NCBI GenBank assembly: GCA_963529855.1
Contig: CAURZK010000002.1
Location: 248,001 to 312,000, forward strand
Reading direction: 5' to 3'
From: 34-65-8 sp963529855
GTDB taxonomy: Bacteria; Pseudomonadota; Alphaproteobacteria; Sphingomonadales; Sphingomonadaceae
DNA: 64,000 nt
A program made the translations under genes and the position numbers. This document shows positions 32,553-42,084 of this stretch, piece after piece. How positions within the stretch are numbered: position 1 is the first letter of the stretch; each line of letters opens with the position of its first letter. The notes below the pieces were generated by a model that ran no database searches, had not been told where the DNA came from, and worked only from the letters and a program-made list of their open reading frames with translations.

Positions 32553-33541
32553 AGCACCTCCCTCTCGCGGTGCCGCATATGAGCGAAACCGAAGCCGAAG
32601 AGGTGTTCGGCTGGATCCTCGACGGGGAGGCGAGCGACGAGGAAATCGCCCGCTTCCTCCTCGCCATGACCGACCGCAGCGAGACTGCGGAAGAAATCGC
32701 CGGCGCCGCCCGCGCCTTGCGCGCACGCCTGATCCCGGTCGCATCGCCGGATAATGCGGTCGACTGCTGCGGCACCGGCGGCGATGGCCACCACACCCTT
32801 AACGTTTCCACGGCCGTCAGCCTCGTCGTGGCGGCGGCGGGTGTCCCGGTCGCCAAGCACGGCAATCGCGCCGCGAGCAGCAAGTCAGGCGCTGCCGACA
32901 CGCTCGAAGCGCTCGGCCTCGACATGGAAGCGGCCGGAAGAACGGCTGAGAAGACTCTGGCGGAAATCGGGATTTGCTTCCTGTTTGCCAAGAATCACCA
33001 CCCGGCCATGGGGCGCATCCAGCCGATCCGGCAGAAACTTGGCCGCCGCACGATCTTCAATCTGATGGGCCCCCTGTCCAATCCGGCCGGGGTCAAGCGG
33101 CAATTGATCGGCATTGCCCGACCCGGATACGTCCCGATCTATGCCGCAGCCAAGGCAAAGCTCGGGACCGAGCGGACCTTTATCGCATCGGGCGACGAAG
33201 GGCTGGACGAATTGAGCCTGGCGGGCGGTAACGAATTGGCCGACATCACTGGCAACGATTTCGAGATGCGGCGAGTGGAATGCTCGCTCGCGGGCCTCGC
33301 ACATGCGCCGGTCGAAGCGATCCGCGGCGGCGATGCAGCGCACAATGCCAAGGCAGTCACCGCCTTGCTGGGCGGAATGCCCGGGCCTTACCGCGATGCC
33401 GTGGTGTTCAATGCTGCCGCCGTGTTCGTATTGTCCGACAAGGTACAAGGCTGGTCGGACGGGGCCGCCCTGGCGGCGGAATCGCTCGACAGCGGCAAGG
33501 CGGGCGAATTGCTGGCCCGCTGGATAGAGATGGCCCGATGA
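32549..33541 (+). CDS. trpD: Anthranilate phosphoribosyltransferase
   Basis: The 330-residue enzyme transfers phosphoribose from PRPP to anthranilate. The PRPP-binding signature is CCGTGGDGHHTLNVST, followed by AKHGNRAASSKSGAADTLEALG and FNLMGPLSNPA. It starts inside the trpG stop and ends inside the trpC start (ATG 33538), so the three are translationally linked. The length is normal. Confidence 0.97.
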   Translation: MKHLPLAVPHMSETEAEEVFGWILDGEASDEEIARFLLAMTDRSETAEEIAGAARALRARLIPVASPDNAVDCCGTGGDGHHTLNVSTAVSLVVAAAGVPVAKHGNRAASSKSGAADTLEALGLDMEAAGRTAEKTLAEIGICFLFAKNHHPAMGRIQPIRQKLGRRTIFNLMGPLSNPAGVKRQLIGIARPGYVPIYAAAKAKLGTERTFIASGDEGLDELSLAGGNELADITGNDFEMRRVECSLAGLAHAPVEAIRGGDAAHNAKAVTALLGGMPGPYRDAVVFNAAAVFVLSDKVQGWSDGAALAAESLDSGKAGELLARWIEMAR

Positions 33542-34323
33542 ACAAGCTCGACGAAATCTGCGCCACCAAGCGAGAAGAAGTGGCTGCGCGCCAGACGCTG
33601 GCGACGATCGAGGATCTCGATCGCCGCGCGCGCGAAAACGATGCTCCCCGCGGGTTCCGCGCTGCGCTGGAGGCGAAGGCTGCGCAAGGTTTCGCACTGA
33701 TCGCGGAAATCAAGAAAGCGTCCCCTTCCAAAGGCCTGATTCGCGCCGATTTTCGCCCTGCCGAACATGCCGTCGCCTATCAGCAGGGCGGTGCGGCGTG
33801 CCTTTCGGTGCTGACCGATGCGCCGTACTTTCAGGGGCACGAGGATTACCTGATGGATGCCCGCGCGGCGTGCGATCTGCCGGTGCTGCGCAAGGATTTC
33901 ATGATCGACCCATGGCAGGTGGCCGAAGCGCGCGCGATCGGCGCAGATGCCATCCTGATCATCGTCGCAGCGCTTGACGACAACGTGATGGCCGAGATCG
34001 AGGCGGCTGCGATCGAGCGCGGAATGGACGTGCTGGTCGAGGTTCACGACGAAGCCGAGATGGAGCGCGCCGCACGCCTCCAGTCTCGCCTGATCGGTGT
34101 CAATAACCGCGATCTCAAGACCTTCCGCACCGATCTTGCCACAACCGAACGGCTCGTTCCGCTCGCGCCTGCAGGAACCCTGCTGGTTGGCGAAAGCGGC
34201 ATCTCCGGCCCTGCCGATTGCGAAAGACTTGCCGCCAGCGGCGTGCGGTGCTTTCTCGTCGGAGAGAGTCTGATGCGGCAGAGCGATGTCGCGGCCGCTA
34301 CCCGGGCCTTGCTGGGAGAATAG
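33538..34323 (+). CDS. trpC: Indole-3-glycerol phosphate synthase
   Basis: The 261-residue TIM-barrel enzyme closes the indole ring. Catalytic and phosphate-binding blocks are visible: LIAEIKKASPSKGLIRADF, VLRKDFMIDPWQ, LIGVNNRDLKTF and LLVGESGIS. It is not fused to TrpF, which, with TrpA and TrpB, must be encoded elsewhere. It overlaps the end of trpD by four bases. Confidence 0.97.
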   Translation: MNKLDEICATKREEVAARQTLATIEDLDRRARENDAPRGFRAALEAKAAQGFALIAEIKKASPSKGLIRADFRPAEHAVAYQQGGAACLSVLTDAPYFQGHEDYLMDARAACDLPVLRKDFMIDPWQVAEARAIGADAILIIVAALDDNVMAEIEAAAIERGMDVLVEVHDEAEMERAARLQSRLIGVNNRDLKTFRTDLATTERLVPLAPAGTLLVGESGISGPADCERLAASGVRCFLVGESLMRQSDVAAATRALLGE

Positions 34324-34325
34324 CG

Positions 34326-34538
34326 ATGGGCGGCGCATTTGATGTGGTCTTCCGGATCGTCAGCACATTGCTGGGCGTGTTGATGATCTGCATGGGCGGG
34401 ATATGGATCCTGCAAGGGCTGAACATCGCCTTCCTCAACAGTTTCATGGCCGGGGATATTACCTGGACGTTCTGGGGCCTGCTGCTGGCAGCCTTGGGCA
34501 TTGGCCAGGCTATCTGGAGTTTGAAGCGCAGGAGCTGA
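34326..34538 (+). CDS. Small two-helix membrane protein
   Basis: A 70-residue frame from ATG 34326, preceded by GGGAGAA, encodes two predicted membrane helices (about residues 8-28 and 44-62) separated by a short loop, with a basic end (SLKRRS). It lies 2 bases after trpC and is probably co-transcribed. I do not recognise a family. Its tight spacing and clean hydrophobic pattern support a real gene. Confidence 0.65.
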   Translation: MGGAFDVVFRIVSTLLGVLMICMGGIWILQGLNIAFLNSFMAGDITWTFWGLLLAALGIGQAIWSLKRRS

Positions 34539-34687
34539 TGCCGCGCCGGGCGTGCCGCCTTTCCTACACCTGCCCTATCTGGCAGGACCGCAATCATGAT
34601 CGCGCCCGCTTCCGTGTTTTCGCCAGACCGTGATGCCGCTTGCAGGCGACGAACTTTATCGGCTCAGGACAGTGTGACAAGTGTGAC

Positions 34688-35161
34688 ATGACGGGACTGA
34701 CGCACCTGGATGACGAGGGCGCCGCGCGGATGGTCGACGTGGGCGCGAAAACTGCCGCTGCACGCCGCGCGGTCGCCACCGGCACGATCAGCATGTCACC
34801 GGAAGCGCTCGATGCGATCCGCGCGGGCGATGCGCCCAAGGGCGATGTCCTTGCCGCCGCCCGTATCGCCGGGATCATGGCTGCCAAGAAGACGGGTGAA
34901 CTGATCCCACTTTGCCATCCGCTCGCGCTGGACAGCGTCGCGGTTGAATTCGCCTTCGAAGGAGCGGCTCTGCGCGCGACCGCCACTGCAACGCTGACAG
35001 GCAAGACCGGGGTCGAAATGGAGGCGATGACCGCTGTCTCGATCGCGCTGCTGACGATCTACGACATGGCCAAGGCACTCGACAAGGGGATGGTGATCGA
35101 TGGCGTGCGCCTGATCGCCAAGACCGGTGGCAAGTCGGGCGATTGGCACGCTTCGGTATGA
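34688..35161 (+). CDS. moaC: Cyclic pyranopterin monophosphate synthase
   Basis: MoaC, with MoaA, makes cyclic pyranopterin monophosphate from GTP in molybdenum-cofactor synthesis. The 157-residue product starts with the family block MTGLTHLDDEGAARMVDVG and has IPLCHPLALDSV and KTGVEMEAMTAVS. ATG 34688 was chosen for that start although there is no Shine-Dalgarno; instead two copies of GTGTGACA lie immediately before it. The stop overlaps moeA (ATGA). Confidence 0.96.
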   Translation: MTGLTHLDDEGAARMVDVGAKTAAARRAVATGTISMSPEALDAIRAGDAPKGDVLAAARIAGIMAAKKTGELIPLCHPLALDSVAVEFAFEGAALRATATATLTGKTGVEMEAMTAVSIALLTIYDMAKALDKGMVIDGVRLIAKTGGKSGDWHASV

Positions 35162-36348
35162 CGCCGCCCCTGGCGCTGGAGGACGCACAGGCACGGTTGC
35201 TGGCGCTGGCGGCGCCGCTGCCGGCCGAGACCGTGGCGGTCGAGAGCGCGGCAGGGTGCTATCTCGCCGCAGACTTCTGTGCCGCGCGCACTCAGCCCGC
35301 TGCGGACCTGTCGGCGATGGACGGTTACGCTCTTCGTGGCGCCGGCCCCTGGTCGCTCATCGGTGAAAGCCGCGCCGGGCATCCGTTCGGCCGCGTCGTT
35401 GAGCCCGGCACTGCAGTGCGCATCTCCACCGGCGCACTGATGCCGCGCGGGGCCGACACCGTTTTGATCCAGGAGGACGCAAAGCGCGCGGGCGATACCC
35501 TGCATCTGGCTGGTGATGCGCCGGTTGCGGGTCGCCATATCCGGCGTGCCGGGTTCGACTTCCGCATGGGCGATACCGTGCTCCCTGCCGGGACTCGCCT
35601 GGGGCCGGCGGCAGTCGCGCTGGCACTTGCTGCCGGTCATGCCGAGATCCCAGTGCATCGCGCACCGCGGATTGTCACCATCGACAGCGGTGACGAACTG
35701 GCCGCCGACCCGCGTGCCTGCCCGCCGCACCAGGTCCCGGCCAGCAACGGCGCAATGCTGGCGGCAATGCTTGCACCGCTCGCCTGCACCGTCCAGCGCA
35801 TCGGGCCGGTGCCCGACGATCTCGAGGCGCTGACGCAGTCGCTGGAAGCGGCCCGGAACGCGGATGTGATCGTGACCAGCGGGGGCGCTTCGGTCGGCGA
35901 CCATGACCTGATCCGCCCCGCGCTGGAAGCTGCTGGGGCGCAAATCGACTTCTGGCGCGTCGCGATGCGCCCGGGAAAGCCGTTGCTCGTTGCCCGGCAC
36001 GGTTCACGGATCGTGCTCGGGCTCCCTGGCAACCCGGTGTCGAGCTTCGTCACTGCCTACCTGTTTCTGCTTCCGCTCGTACGTGCGCTGGCTGGCGCTT
36101 GCTCGCCCTTGCCCCGGCCGGTCATGCTCCCGCTGGCACACGCTGCAACGCCGGGCGGCAAGCGGCGCGAGTTCTTGCGCGGAATATGGGACGGCACCGG
36201 AGTTCACCCTTTGGACGAGCGCGACAGCAGCGCACTTGGCGCGCTCGCCCGCGCCAATGCCCTGATCGACCGGCCTACCCATGCGAGCGGGACGAAAGCA
36301 GGAACGCCTGTTCCGGTCTATCTGCTCGAAACTGGCGGGATTGCTTGA
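35158..36348 (+). CDS. moeA: Molybdopterin molybdenumtransferase
   Basis: MoeA inserts molybdate into adenylylated molybdopterin. The 396-residue product shows the family blocks SAMDGYAL, RISTGALMPRGADTV, TIDSGDEL, VIVTSGGASVGDHD and VLGLPGNPVSSF. Translation is coupled to moaC. It is followed by a 68-base gap that contains the lexA SOS box. Confidence 0.96.
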   Translation: MTPPLALEDAQARLLALAAPLPAETVAVESAAGCYLAADFCAARTQPAADLSAMDGYALRGAGPWSLIGESRAGHPFGRVVEPGTAVRISTGALMPRGADTVLIQEDAKRAGDTLHLAGDAPVAGRHIRRAGFDFRMGDTVLPAGTRLGPAAVALALAAGHAEIPVHRAPRIVTIDSGDELAADPRACPPHQVPASNGAMLAAMLAPLACTVQRIGPVPDDLEALTQSLEAARNADVIVTSGGASVGDHDLIRPALEAAGAQIDFWRVAMRPGKPLLVARHGSRIVLGLPGNPVSSFVTAYLFLLPLVRALAGACSPLPRPVMLPLAHAATPGGKRREFLRGIWDGTGVHPLDERDSSALGALARANALIDRPTHASGTKAGTPVPVYLLETGGIA

Positions 36349-36372
36349 CGCGCCATCCCGAGTTGCCTAATT

Positions 36373-36387
36373 GTTCCGCATTCGTTC
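36373..36387 (+). promoter_or_regulatory. SOS box (LexA operator)
   Basis: GTTC-N7-GTTC (GTTC at 36373-36376 and 36384-36387) is an exact match to the alphaproteobacterial LexA site. It lies 29 bases before the lexA start, so LexA should repress its own gene. Confidence 0.85.
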
Positions 36388-36416
36388 GCGATAGCGACAC
36401 TGTGGGAGCTTGCGCA

Positions 36417-37106
36417 ATGCTGACCGCCAAACAGCATGAACTGATCCGTTTCATTCAGCAGCGGCTGGAGGAGACCGGGATTTCGCCTTCGTTCGAAGAA
36501 ATGAAGGAAGCGCTCGATCTCAAGAGCAAGTCTGGCGTGCACCGCCTGATCTCGGCACTGGAAGAACGTGGCTTCATCCGCCGCCTGCCGAACCGCGCGC
36601 GCGCGCTGGAGGTGCTCAAGCAGCCCGAGGATGCGGTTGGCGGCCCGAAAGACAAGGCGGCATCGAATGTGGTGTCGATGGCGCGTCCGACCCCCCGTCC
36701 CGCTGCTCCCTCCCCCGCGAATGACGTGGTCGAACTGCCCCTGCACGGGCGCATCGCGGCAGGCGTGCCGATCGAGGCGCTGGAAGGGCAGAGCACGCTT
36801 CCCGTTCCTGCCGCGCTGCTCGGCCCTGGCGAACATTACGCACTCGAGGTGTCGGGCGACTCGATGATCGAGGCTGGCATCTTTGACGGAGACTTCGCCC
36901 TGGTGAAGCGCACCAATTCCGCGCGCGATGGCGAGATCGTGGTGGCGCTGGTCAACAACGAGGAAGCTACGCTCAAATACCTGCGGCGCGAAAGCGGGCG
37001 CATTCGGCTCGATCCGGCCAACGCGACTTACGACCCCCAGTATTACGAGCCTCATCAGGTTGAAGTTCAGGGTAAGCTCGCCGGTCTCCTGCGCCGCTAT
37101 CACTGA
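36417..37106 (+). CDS. lexA: SOS-response repressor LexA
   Basis: The 229-residue repressor has an N-terminal winged helix (MLTAKQHELIRFIQQRLEET) and a Pro/Ala-rich hinge. The C-terminal self-cleavage domain has the scissile Ala115-Gly116 bond in RIAAGVP, nucleophile Ser149 (SGDSMIEAG) and Lys187 (ATLKYLR). RecA-DNA filaments stimulate its autocleavage. ATG 36417 was chosen because the longer frame reads into moeA in another phase. The end overlaps the convergent comEC stop by 7 bases. Confidence 0.97.
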   Translation: MLTAKQHELIRFIQQRLEETGISPSFEEMKEALDLKSKSGVHRLISALEERGFIRRLPNRARALEVLKQPEDAVGGPKDKAASNVVSMARPTPRPAAPSPANDVVELPLHGRIAAGVPIEALEGQSTLPVPAALLGPGEHYALEVSGDSMIEAGIFDGDFALVKRTNSARDGEIVVALVNNEEATLKYLRRESGRIRLDPANATYDPQYYEPHQVEVQGKLAGLLRRYH

Positions 37107-39307
37107 GGGGGCGGGCGCCGCAGGGGGCGTTCCGGCGGCGGGCGCCACCAGCCGTGTTTCCCTTGGGCTTGAGCGACGGTCGCTATGCGTTTCTCTTCCA
37201 GATAGAGCGAGAGGCCACCCGTTTTTTCCAGCAACGCGCGATCCGCGTTGAGCCAGCGGGGGCGGCAACTGCGCGGCAGCCAGCGGTCGGCGATGACCAG
37301 ATCCGATCGCTCGCACGCTGCGGCCAGAGCGCGCTCCTCTATCCGTTCCCGGCTGCGCGCCATCAGCAGCGTCCACGCGCGATCGCCGCGGGCGATTACC
37401 ATGGCGCAAAAGTCGCGGCTGCACCGGGCGCCGGGCCAGTCCGGCAAGGCGACTGCCTCGCCCGACATGCCTGCCGTTTCGAGCATGTTGCTCAGTGCAT
37501 AATCGCTGCGGCTTTCACGCAGCATCAGCAGCCGGGGGGCCTCGCCGGTTATCGCCACATGGCGCCCGTCGGTCGAAACCATGACGTCGGGCACCGGGGT
37601 AACTGCAAGGGCGATTCCCCCGACTGTCACCGGCATCAACCCGAGCAACCTGGCCCGGCCCCGCCATAGTGCCAGCCACAGTCCGCCGCCAAGGAACAGC
37701 GCGTAAGTGCCATAACCCATTTGAGGCATCAGCTTGACCGCGCCGGGCTGCTCCGCCGTCCAATGCGCGATGGCCAGCAAAGCCTGGAGCGACTTGTCCA
37801 CTATCCACCATGCCGGCGCCCCGATGCCGCCAAGGTCGAGCACCAGACCGAACGCGATCGCTGGCATGGAAACAAGTGTGACCAGCGGGATCGCGACGAC
37901 GTTGGCGAACGCTCCGTAAAGCCCGGCGCGGTGGAAGTGGAACAGAACGATCGGCGTCAGCGCCGCTTCGATGACCAGGCCTGTCACCAGAAGCATCGCT
38001 GCCCGCCGCATCTGCCGCGTTATCCAGCGCTCCTCTCGCGGCGCGAGGAACGCGCGGATCGGGCCGCTGTTATGCAAGGCGATAATCGCGAGGACGGCGG
38101 CGAAGCTCATCTGAAAGCTCGGACCCACCAGAGATTCCGGCCACACCAGCAACACGGCAAAAGCTGCAACCGCCAGCATGCGCACGGATAAGGGCTCGCG
38201 CCCCAGCACCAGCGCAAACAGAACCAGCAACGCCCCAAGGCAGCTACGCACTGTGGGCACCTCTGCACCAGTCAGCAGGGTATATCCCACGCCCACGGCC
38301 GCCCCAAACGCGGCTGCAACGATCGGCAGCCGGGCTCTCAGCACGAGCCATGGCCACAAGGCGAGCAACTTGAGAGCGATGAAATAGCCCGCCGCTATGA
38401 CCGCGCTGACGTGAACGCCGCTGATCGACAGGAGATGCGTTAGCCCCGAATCGCGCATTGCCTCTTCATCTGCAAGATCGATTGCGCCGCGATCTCCGCT
38501 TGCGAATGCCGCTGCGATGGTCCCGGCAGAGCCATCGACCTGTTGACGGACGTGGGCGGCGAGCGCGCGCTGCACGCTAGCGAGCCCGATTTCGGCCTGG
38601 GCTCCGCCGACAACTTCGACCTCGCCGATCGCCGATCCCGTTGCGGCCAGCCCATCGAACCAGGCACGCCGTGCGAAATCGTATCCGCCGGGCAGCATGG
38701 GGGGTGCCGGTGGCATGAGGCGGGCACGTAGCCGTACGATTGAACCTTCGCGCATCGCAGGTAAGTCGGCGTCCGCGGGCACGTTGACCCTCACCTTGCG
38801 TGCATGGCCGGATTCCGAATCTCTGATGGCGAGAACTAGCCGGACACGCTGCTGCGCCGGCTGTTCCTGCCGCTCGAGAATGCGCCCGACTATGGTTGAA
38901 ACCTGTGTGCGGTCGATCGGCTCTGCGCCAACAGTGATTGACCGCACCCAGACAACGGCAACACCCGCTGCAAATACCAGACCGACGCTGATCACAGCCA
39001 ACCGCAAAGCCGCCCGCCTTTCTGCCCCGCGCCAGATTGCAGCGGCAACAATGGCGGACAGGATCCCGACCGCCATGACGGAGAGCCACTGCCACGGACT
39101 GGATAGCACGAACCAGGCCCCGATTCCGGCAGCAAACGCAATCGTGAGCCAGGGGCCGCGATCGAATCCAGCTGTGTCCAGAAACCCGTTCAACCGGTCC
39201 ACGATGCTGGACAAGCGCGTGCCCTTGCGCCAAGTGCGCTGCACCGCAGCATCGGCGCGTTCGGGCCCTTCCCCCATGGGCACATGCAGCGCGGTGCTTG
39301 TCGCCAT
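37100..39307 (-). CDS. comEC: ComEC/Rec2 DNA-uptake channel protein
   Basis: This is a polytopic membrane protein of 735 residues (from ATG 39307). It has an N-terminal DUF4131-type region with membrane helices and a soluble OB-like part. The competence domain starts with LTHLLSISGVHVSAV and has GYTLLTGAEVPTVRSCLGALL and FQMSFAAVLAI. The C-terminal metallo-beta-lactamase domain of Bacillus ComEC is missing; the short soluble tail here is not recognisable, as in other alphaproteobacteria. It moves single-stranded DNA across the inner membrane. Starts at 39307, 39277 or GTG 39364 are all possible. It is divergent from gltX with only 28 bases between. Confidence 0.9.
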   Translation of the reverse strand: MATSTALHVPMGEGPERADAAVQRTWRKGTRLSSIVDRLNGFLDTAGFDRGPWLTIAFAAGIGAWFVLSSPWQWLSVMAVGILSAIVAAAIWRGAERRAALRLAVISVGLVFAAGVAVVWVRSITVGAEPIDRTQVSTIVGRILERQEQPAQQRVRLVLAIRDSESGHARKVRVNVPADADLPAMREGSIVRLRARLMPPAPPMLPGGYDFARRAWFDGLAATGSAIGEVEVVGGAQAEIGLASVQRALAAHVRQQVDGSAGTIAAAFASGDRGAIDLADEEAMRDSGLTHLLSISGVHVSAVIAAGYFIALKLLALWPWLVLRARLPIVAAAFGAAVGVGYTLLTGAEVPTVRSCLGALLVLFALVLGREPLSVRMLAVAAFAVLLVWPESLVGPSFQMSFAAVLAIIALHNSGPIRAFLAPREERWITRQMRRAAMLLVTGLVIEAALTPIVLFHFHRAGLYGAFANVVAIPLVTLVSMPAIAFGLVLDLGGIGAPAWWIVDKSLQALLAIAHWTAEQPGAVKLMPQMGYGTYALFLGGGLWLALWRGRARLLGLMPVTVGGIALAVTPVPDVMVSTDGRHVAITGEAPRLLMLRESRSDYALSNMLETAGMSGEAVALPDWPGARCSRDFCAMVIARGDRAWTLLMARSRERIEERALAAACERSDLVIADRWLPRSCRPRWLNADRALLEKTGGLSLYLEEKRIATVAQAQGKHGWWRPPPERPLRRPPPQ

Positions 39308-39335
39308 CAGGGCGTTGGAAAGGATTGAAACGTTT

Positions 39336-40748
39336 ATGGCAAGCGATAGCGGCAGCGTGGTCACGCGATTTGCGCCCTCGCCGACCGGCTACCTCCATAT
39401 TGGCGGCGCACGAACGGCCCTGTTCAACTGGCTTTTCGCTCGCCATCACGGCGGCAGGGCACTTCTTCGGATCGAGGATACCGACGCCAAGCGATCGACG
39501 CAGGATGCGATCGACAAGATTATCGAAGGGCTTACCTGGCTCGGGCTCGATTACGACGAAGAGCCTGTCTTTCAATCACATCGCGCGGATCGCCATGCCG
39601 AAGTCGCCCGGCAACTGCTGGACGCAGGACACGCTTACAAGTGCTTCGCGACGACAGAGGAACTGGAAGCCATGCGCGCCGAGCAGCGCGCAAACAAACA
39701 ACCCCAGCGTTATGACGGCCGCTGGCGCGACCGGGATCCGTCTACTGCCCCCACCGGGGCGCCCTTCGTGATCCGGCTCAAAACGCCCGACGATGGTGAG
39801 ACTACCATCGAAGACGCGGTGCAAGGCGCTGTCACGGTTCGCAATGCCGAGATCGACGACTACGTCCTGCTGCGTGCCGATGGCACCCCGACATACATGC
39901 TGGCCGTAGTTGTGGATGATCACGACATGGGCGTCACGCACGTGATCCGCGGTGACGACCATCTCAACAACGCATTCAGGCAGCTGCCGATCATTCGCGC
40001 CATGGACGCGATCGAGGGTGGTTGGCCCGACCCGGTCTATGCTCACATTCCGCTGATCCACGGGGCGGACGGGGCCAAGCTGTCCAAGCGGCACGGTGCG
40101 GTCGGCGTCGAAAGCTATCGCGACGAACTGGGGGTCCTACCCGAAGCGCTGTTCAACTATCTGCTGCGTCTTGGTTGGGGCTACGGCGACCGCGAAGAAA
40201 TCACGCGGGACGAGGCCATCACGCTGTTCGATCTCGACGGCGTCGGCAAGAGCCCTTCACGCTTCGATCTCAAGAAGCTGCAGCATCTGAATGGCCATTA
40301 CATCAGAGAGGCTGACGATGCGCGCCTGGCCGCGCTGGTGGCAAGCGAAATGGGCGGACGGGTCGATCAGAGCTTGCTGACCCAGGCGATGCCGGTACTG
40401 AAACCGCGCGCGAAGGACATTCGCGAACTTGCTGAAAGTGCGCAATTTCTTTTCGCAGAGCGCCCACTGCAAATGACGGAAAAGGCCGCGGAATTGCTGA
40501 ACGAAGAGGGTCGGCAGCGGGTCGGGGCAATCGCAGCCAGGTTGCGGTCTGAAAATAGCTGGACAATCGAGGCTCTCGAAGCCACTACCAAGGCCCTCGC
40601 CGAAGAGCTTGCGGTGGGTCTCGGCAAGCTCGCGCAGCCGATGCGCGCGGCACTCACCGGTACGACGACCTCGCCCGGTATTTTCGATGTGCTGGTCCTG
40701 CTCGGCAGGGAAGAGTCTCTTGCGCGGCTCGACGCGCAGGCGGCCTGA
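39336..40748 (+). CDS. gltX: Glutamate--tRNA ligase
   Basis: The 470-residue class I aminoacyl-tRNA synthetase charges tRNA-Glu. The HIGH-type motif is PSPTGYLHIGGARTALFNW, and the KMSKS motif is KLSKRHG. The C-terminal helical anticodon-binding domain is present. ATG 39336 follows GGAAAGGA. Alphaproteobacteria often have a second GltX that charges tRNA-Gln, so discrimination is not certain. It lies upstream of gltA. Confidence 0.96.
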   Translation: MASDSGSVVTRFAPSPTGYLHIGGARTALFNWLFARHHGGRALLRIEDTDAKRSTQDAIDKIIEGLTWLGLDYDEEPVFQSHRADRHAEVARQLLDAGHAYKCFATTEELEAMRAEQRANKQPQRYDGRWRDRDPSTAPTGAPFVIRLKTPDDGETTIEDAVQGAVTVRNAEIDDYVLLRADGTPTYMLAVVVDDHDMGVTHVIRGDDHLNNAFRQLPIIRAMDAIEGGWPDPVYAHIPLIHGADGAKLSKRHGAVGVESYRDELGVLPEALFNYLLRLGWGYGDREEITRDEAITLFDLDGVGKSPSRFDLKKLQHLNGHYIREADDARLAALVASEMGGRVDQSLLTQAMPVLKPRAKDIRELAESAQFLFAERPLQMTEKAAELLNEEGRQRVGAIAARLRSENSWTIEALEATTKALAEELAVGLGKLAQPMRAALTGTTTSPGIFDVLVLLGREESLARLDAQAA

Positions 40749-40782
40749 GCCAAACGGATCGCACGGGTTAAGGAGAATGGAA

Positions 40783-42069
40783 TTGGCGGACAAGCACGCG
40801 AAACTCGAACTCGACGGCAAGACTCACGAGTTCCCGGTCATGTCGGGCACGGTGGGTCCGGACGTTGTCGATATCCGCAAGCTGTACGGCGCGACGGGTG
40901 CATTCACATTTGACCCCGGGTTCACCTCGACCGCCAGCTGCGAAAGCGCGCTCACCTATATCGATGGCGAGGAAGGCGTCCTGCTCCATCGCGGCTATCC
41001 GATCGGCCAGCTCGCGGAACATTCGAGCTTCATGGAAGTCAGCTACCTGCTGCTGAACGGCGAATTGCCGAGCGCGCAGGAACTGCAGACTTTCGAAGAT
41101 ACGATAACGCGCCACACCATGCTGCACGAGCAGCTCGCGACGTTCTACCGCGGATTCCGCCGCGATGCGCACCCCATGGCAATCATGTGCGGCGTCGTTG
41201 GTGCGTTGTCGGCTTTCTACCACGACAGCACGGACATCTCGGACCCGCATCACCGCAAGATTTCCAGCCATCGCTTGATCGCCAAGATGCCTACAATCGC
41301 GGCAATGGCCTACAAATATTCGGTCGGGCAGCCGTTTCTCTATCCCGACAACTCGCTCAGCTACACCGGCAATTTCCTGCGCATGACCTTCGGCGTTCCG
41401 GCCGAGGAATACGAGCTGCACCCGGCGGTCGAGCGGGCCATGGACCGTATCTTCATTCTCCACGCCGACCACGAACAGAACGCATCGACCTCGACCGTAC
41501 GCCTGGCGGGATCGTCGGGTGCAAATCCGTTTGCCTGCATCGCAGCGGGCATCGCCTGCTTGTGGGGCCCGGCCCATGGCGGTGCGAACGAGGCAGCGCT
41601 CAACATGCTGCAGGAAATCGGCACGCCCGATCGAATCCCGCACTACATTGAGCGGGCAAAAGACAAGAACGACCCCTTCCGCCTGATGGGCTTCGGCCAC
41701 CGCGTGTACAAGAACTACGATCCGCGGGCGACGGTGATGCAGAAAACCGTGCGTGAAGTTTTCGACGCGCTGAAGGTCAACGACCCTGTGTTCGAGACAG
41801 CACTGCGGCTTGAGGAAATCGCACTGAGCGATCCCTATTTCGCGGAAAAGAAGCTTTTCCCCAACGTCGATTTCTATTCGGGCATAATCCTGTCGGCGAT
41901 GGGTTTCCCGACCACGATGTTCACTGCGCTGTTCGCCCTCGCCCGCACCGTGGGCTGGGTGGCGCAGTGGAACGAGATGATCAGCGATCCAGGCCAGAAG
42001 ATCGGTCGACCGCGGCAGCTCTACAATGGGCCCGCCATGCGCGATTATGTACCGATCGGGCAGCGCTGA
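40783..42069 (+). CDS. gltA: Citrate synthase
   Basis: The product is a 428-residue type II citrate synthase joining acetyl-CoA and oxaloacetate. Catalytic blocks are visible: ILHADHEQNASTSTVRLAGS (His), GPAHGGANEAALNML (His), MGFGHRVYKNYDPRA and FYSGI (Asp region FPNVDFYSG). The preferred start is TTG 40783, 7 bases after AGGAG and giving the family start (M)ADKHAKLELDG; ATG 40777 is only 1 base from that site. The end lies in a palindrome shared with the convergent kinase gene. Confidence 0.96.
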   Translation: MADKHAKLELDGKTHEFPVMSGTVGPDVVDIRKLYGATGAFTFDPGFTSTASCESALTYIDGEEGVLLHRGYPIGQLAEHSSFMEVSYLLLNGELPSAQELQTFEDTITRHTMLHEQLATFYRGFRRDAHPMAIMCGVVGALSAFYHDSTDISDPHHRKISSHRLIAKMPTIAAMAYKYSVGQPFLYPDNSLSYTGNFLRMTFGVPAEEYELHPAVERAMDRIFILHADHEQNASTSTVRLAGSSGANPFACIAAGIACLWGPAHGGANEAALNMLQEIGTPDRIPHYIERAKDKNDPFRLMGFGHRVYKNYDPRATVMQKTVREVFDALKVNDPVFETALRLEEIALSDPYFAEKKLFPNVDFYSGIILSAMGFPTTMFTALFALARTVGWVAQWNEMISDPGQKIGRPRQLYNGPAMRDYVPIGQR

Positions 42070-42084
42070 GCTCAGGCTCAGCGC
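42063..42084. terminator. Bidirectional hairpin between gltA and kinase-like gene
   Basis: A perfect 9-bp inverted repeat (GCGCTGAGC / GCTCAGCGC, loop TCAG) covers the stop codons of both gltA (42067-42069) and the convergent gene (42078-42080). There is no T-run. It is probably a terminator or 3'-end structure for both transcripts. Confidence 0.55.

Noticed and set aside
39308..39364. Extension of comEC to GTG 39364 overlapping gltX
   Set aside because: It would place the comEC start within the gltX coding region and adds non-conserved residues; ATG 39307 is more plausible, though not proven.
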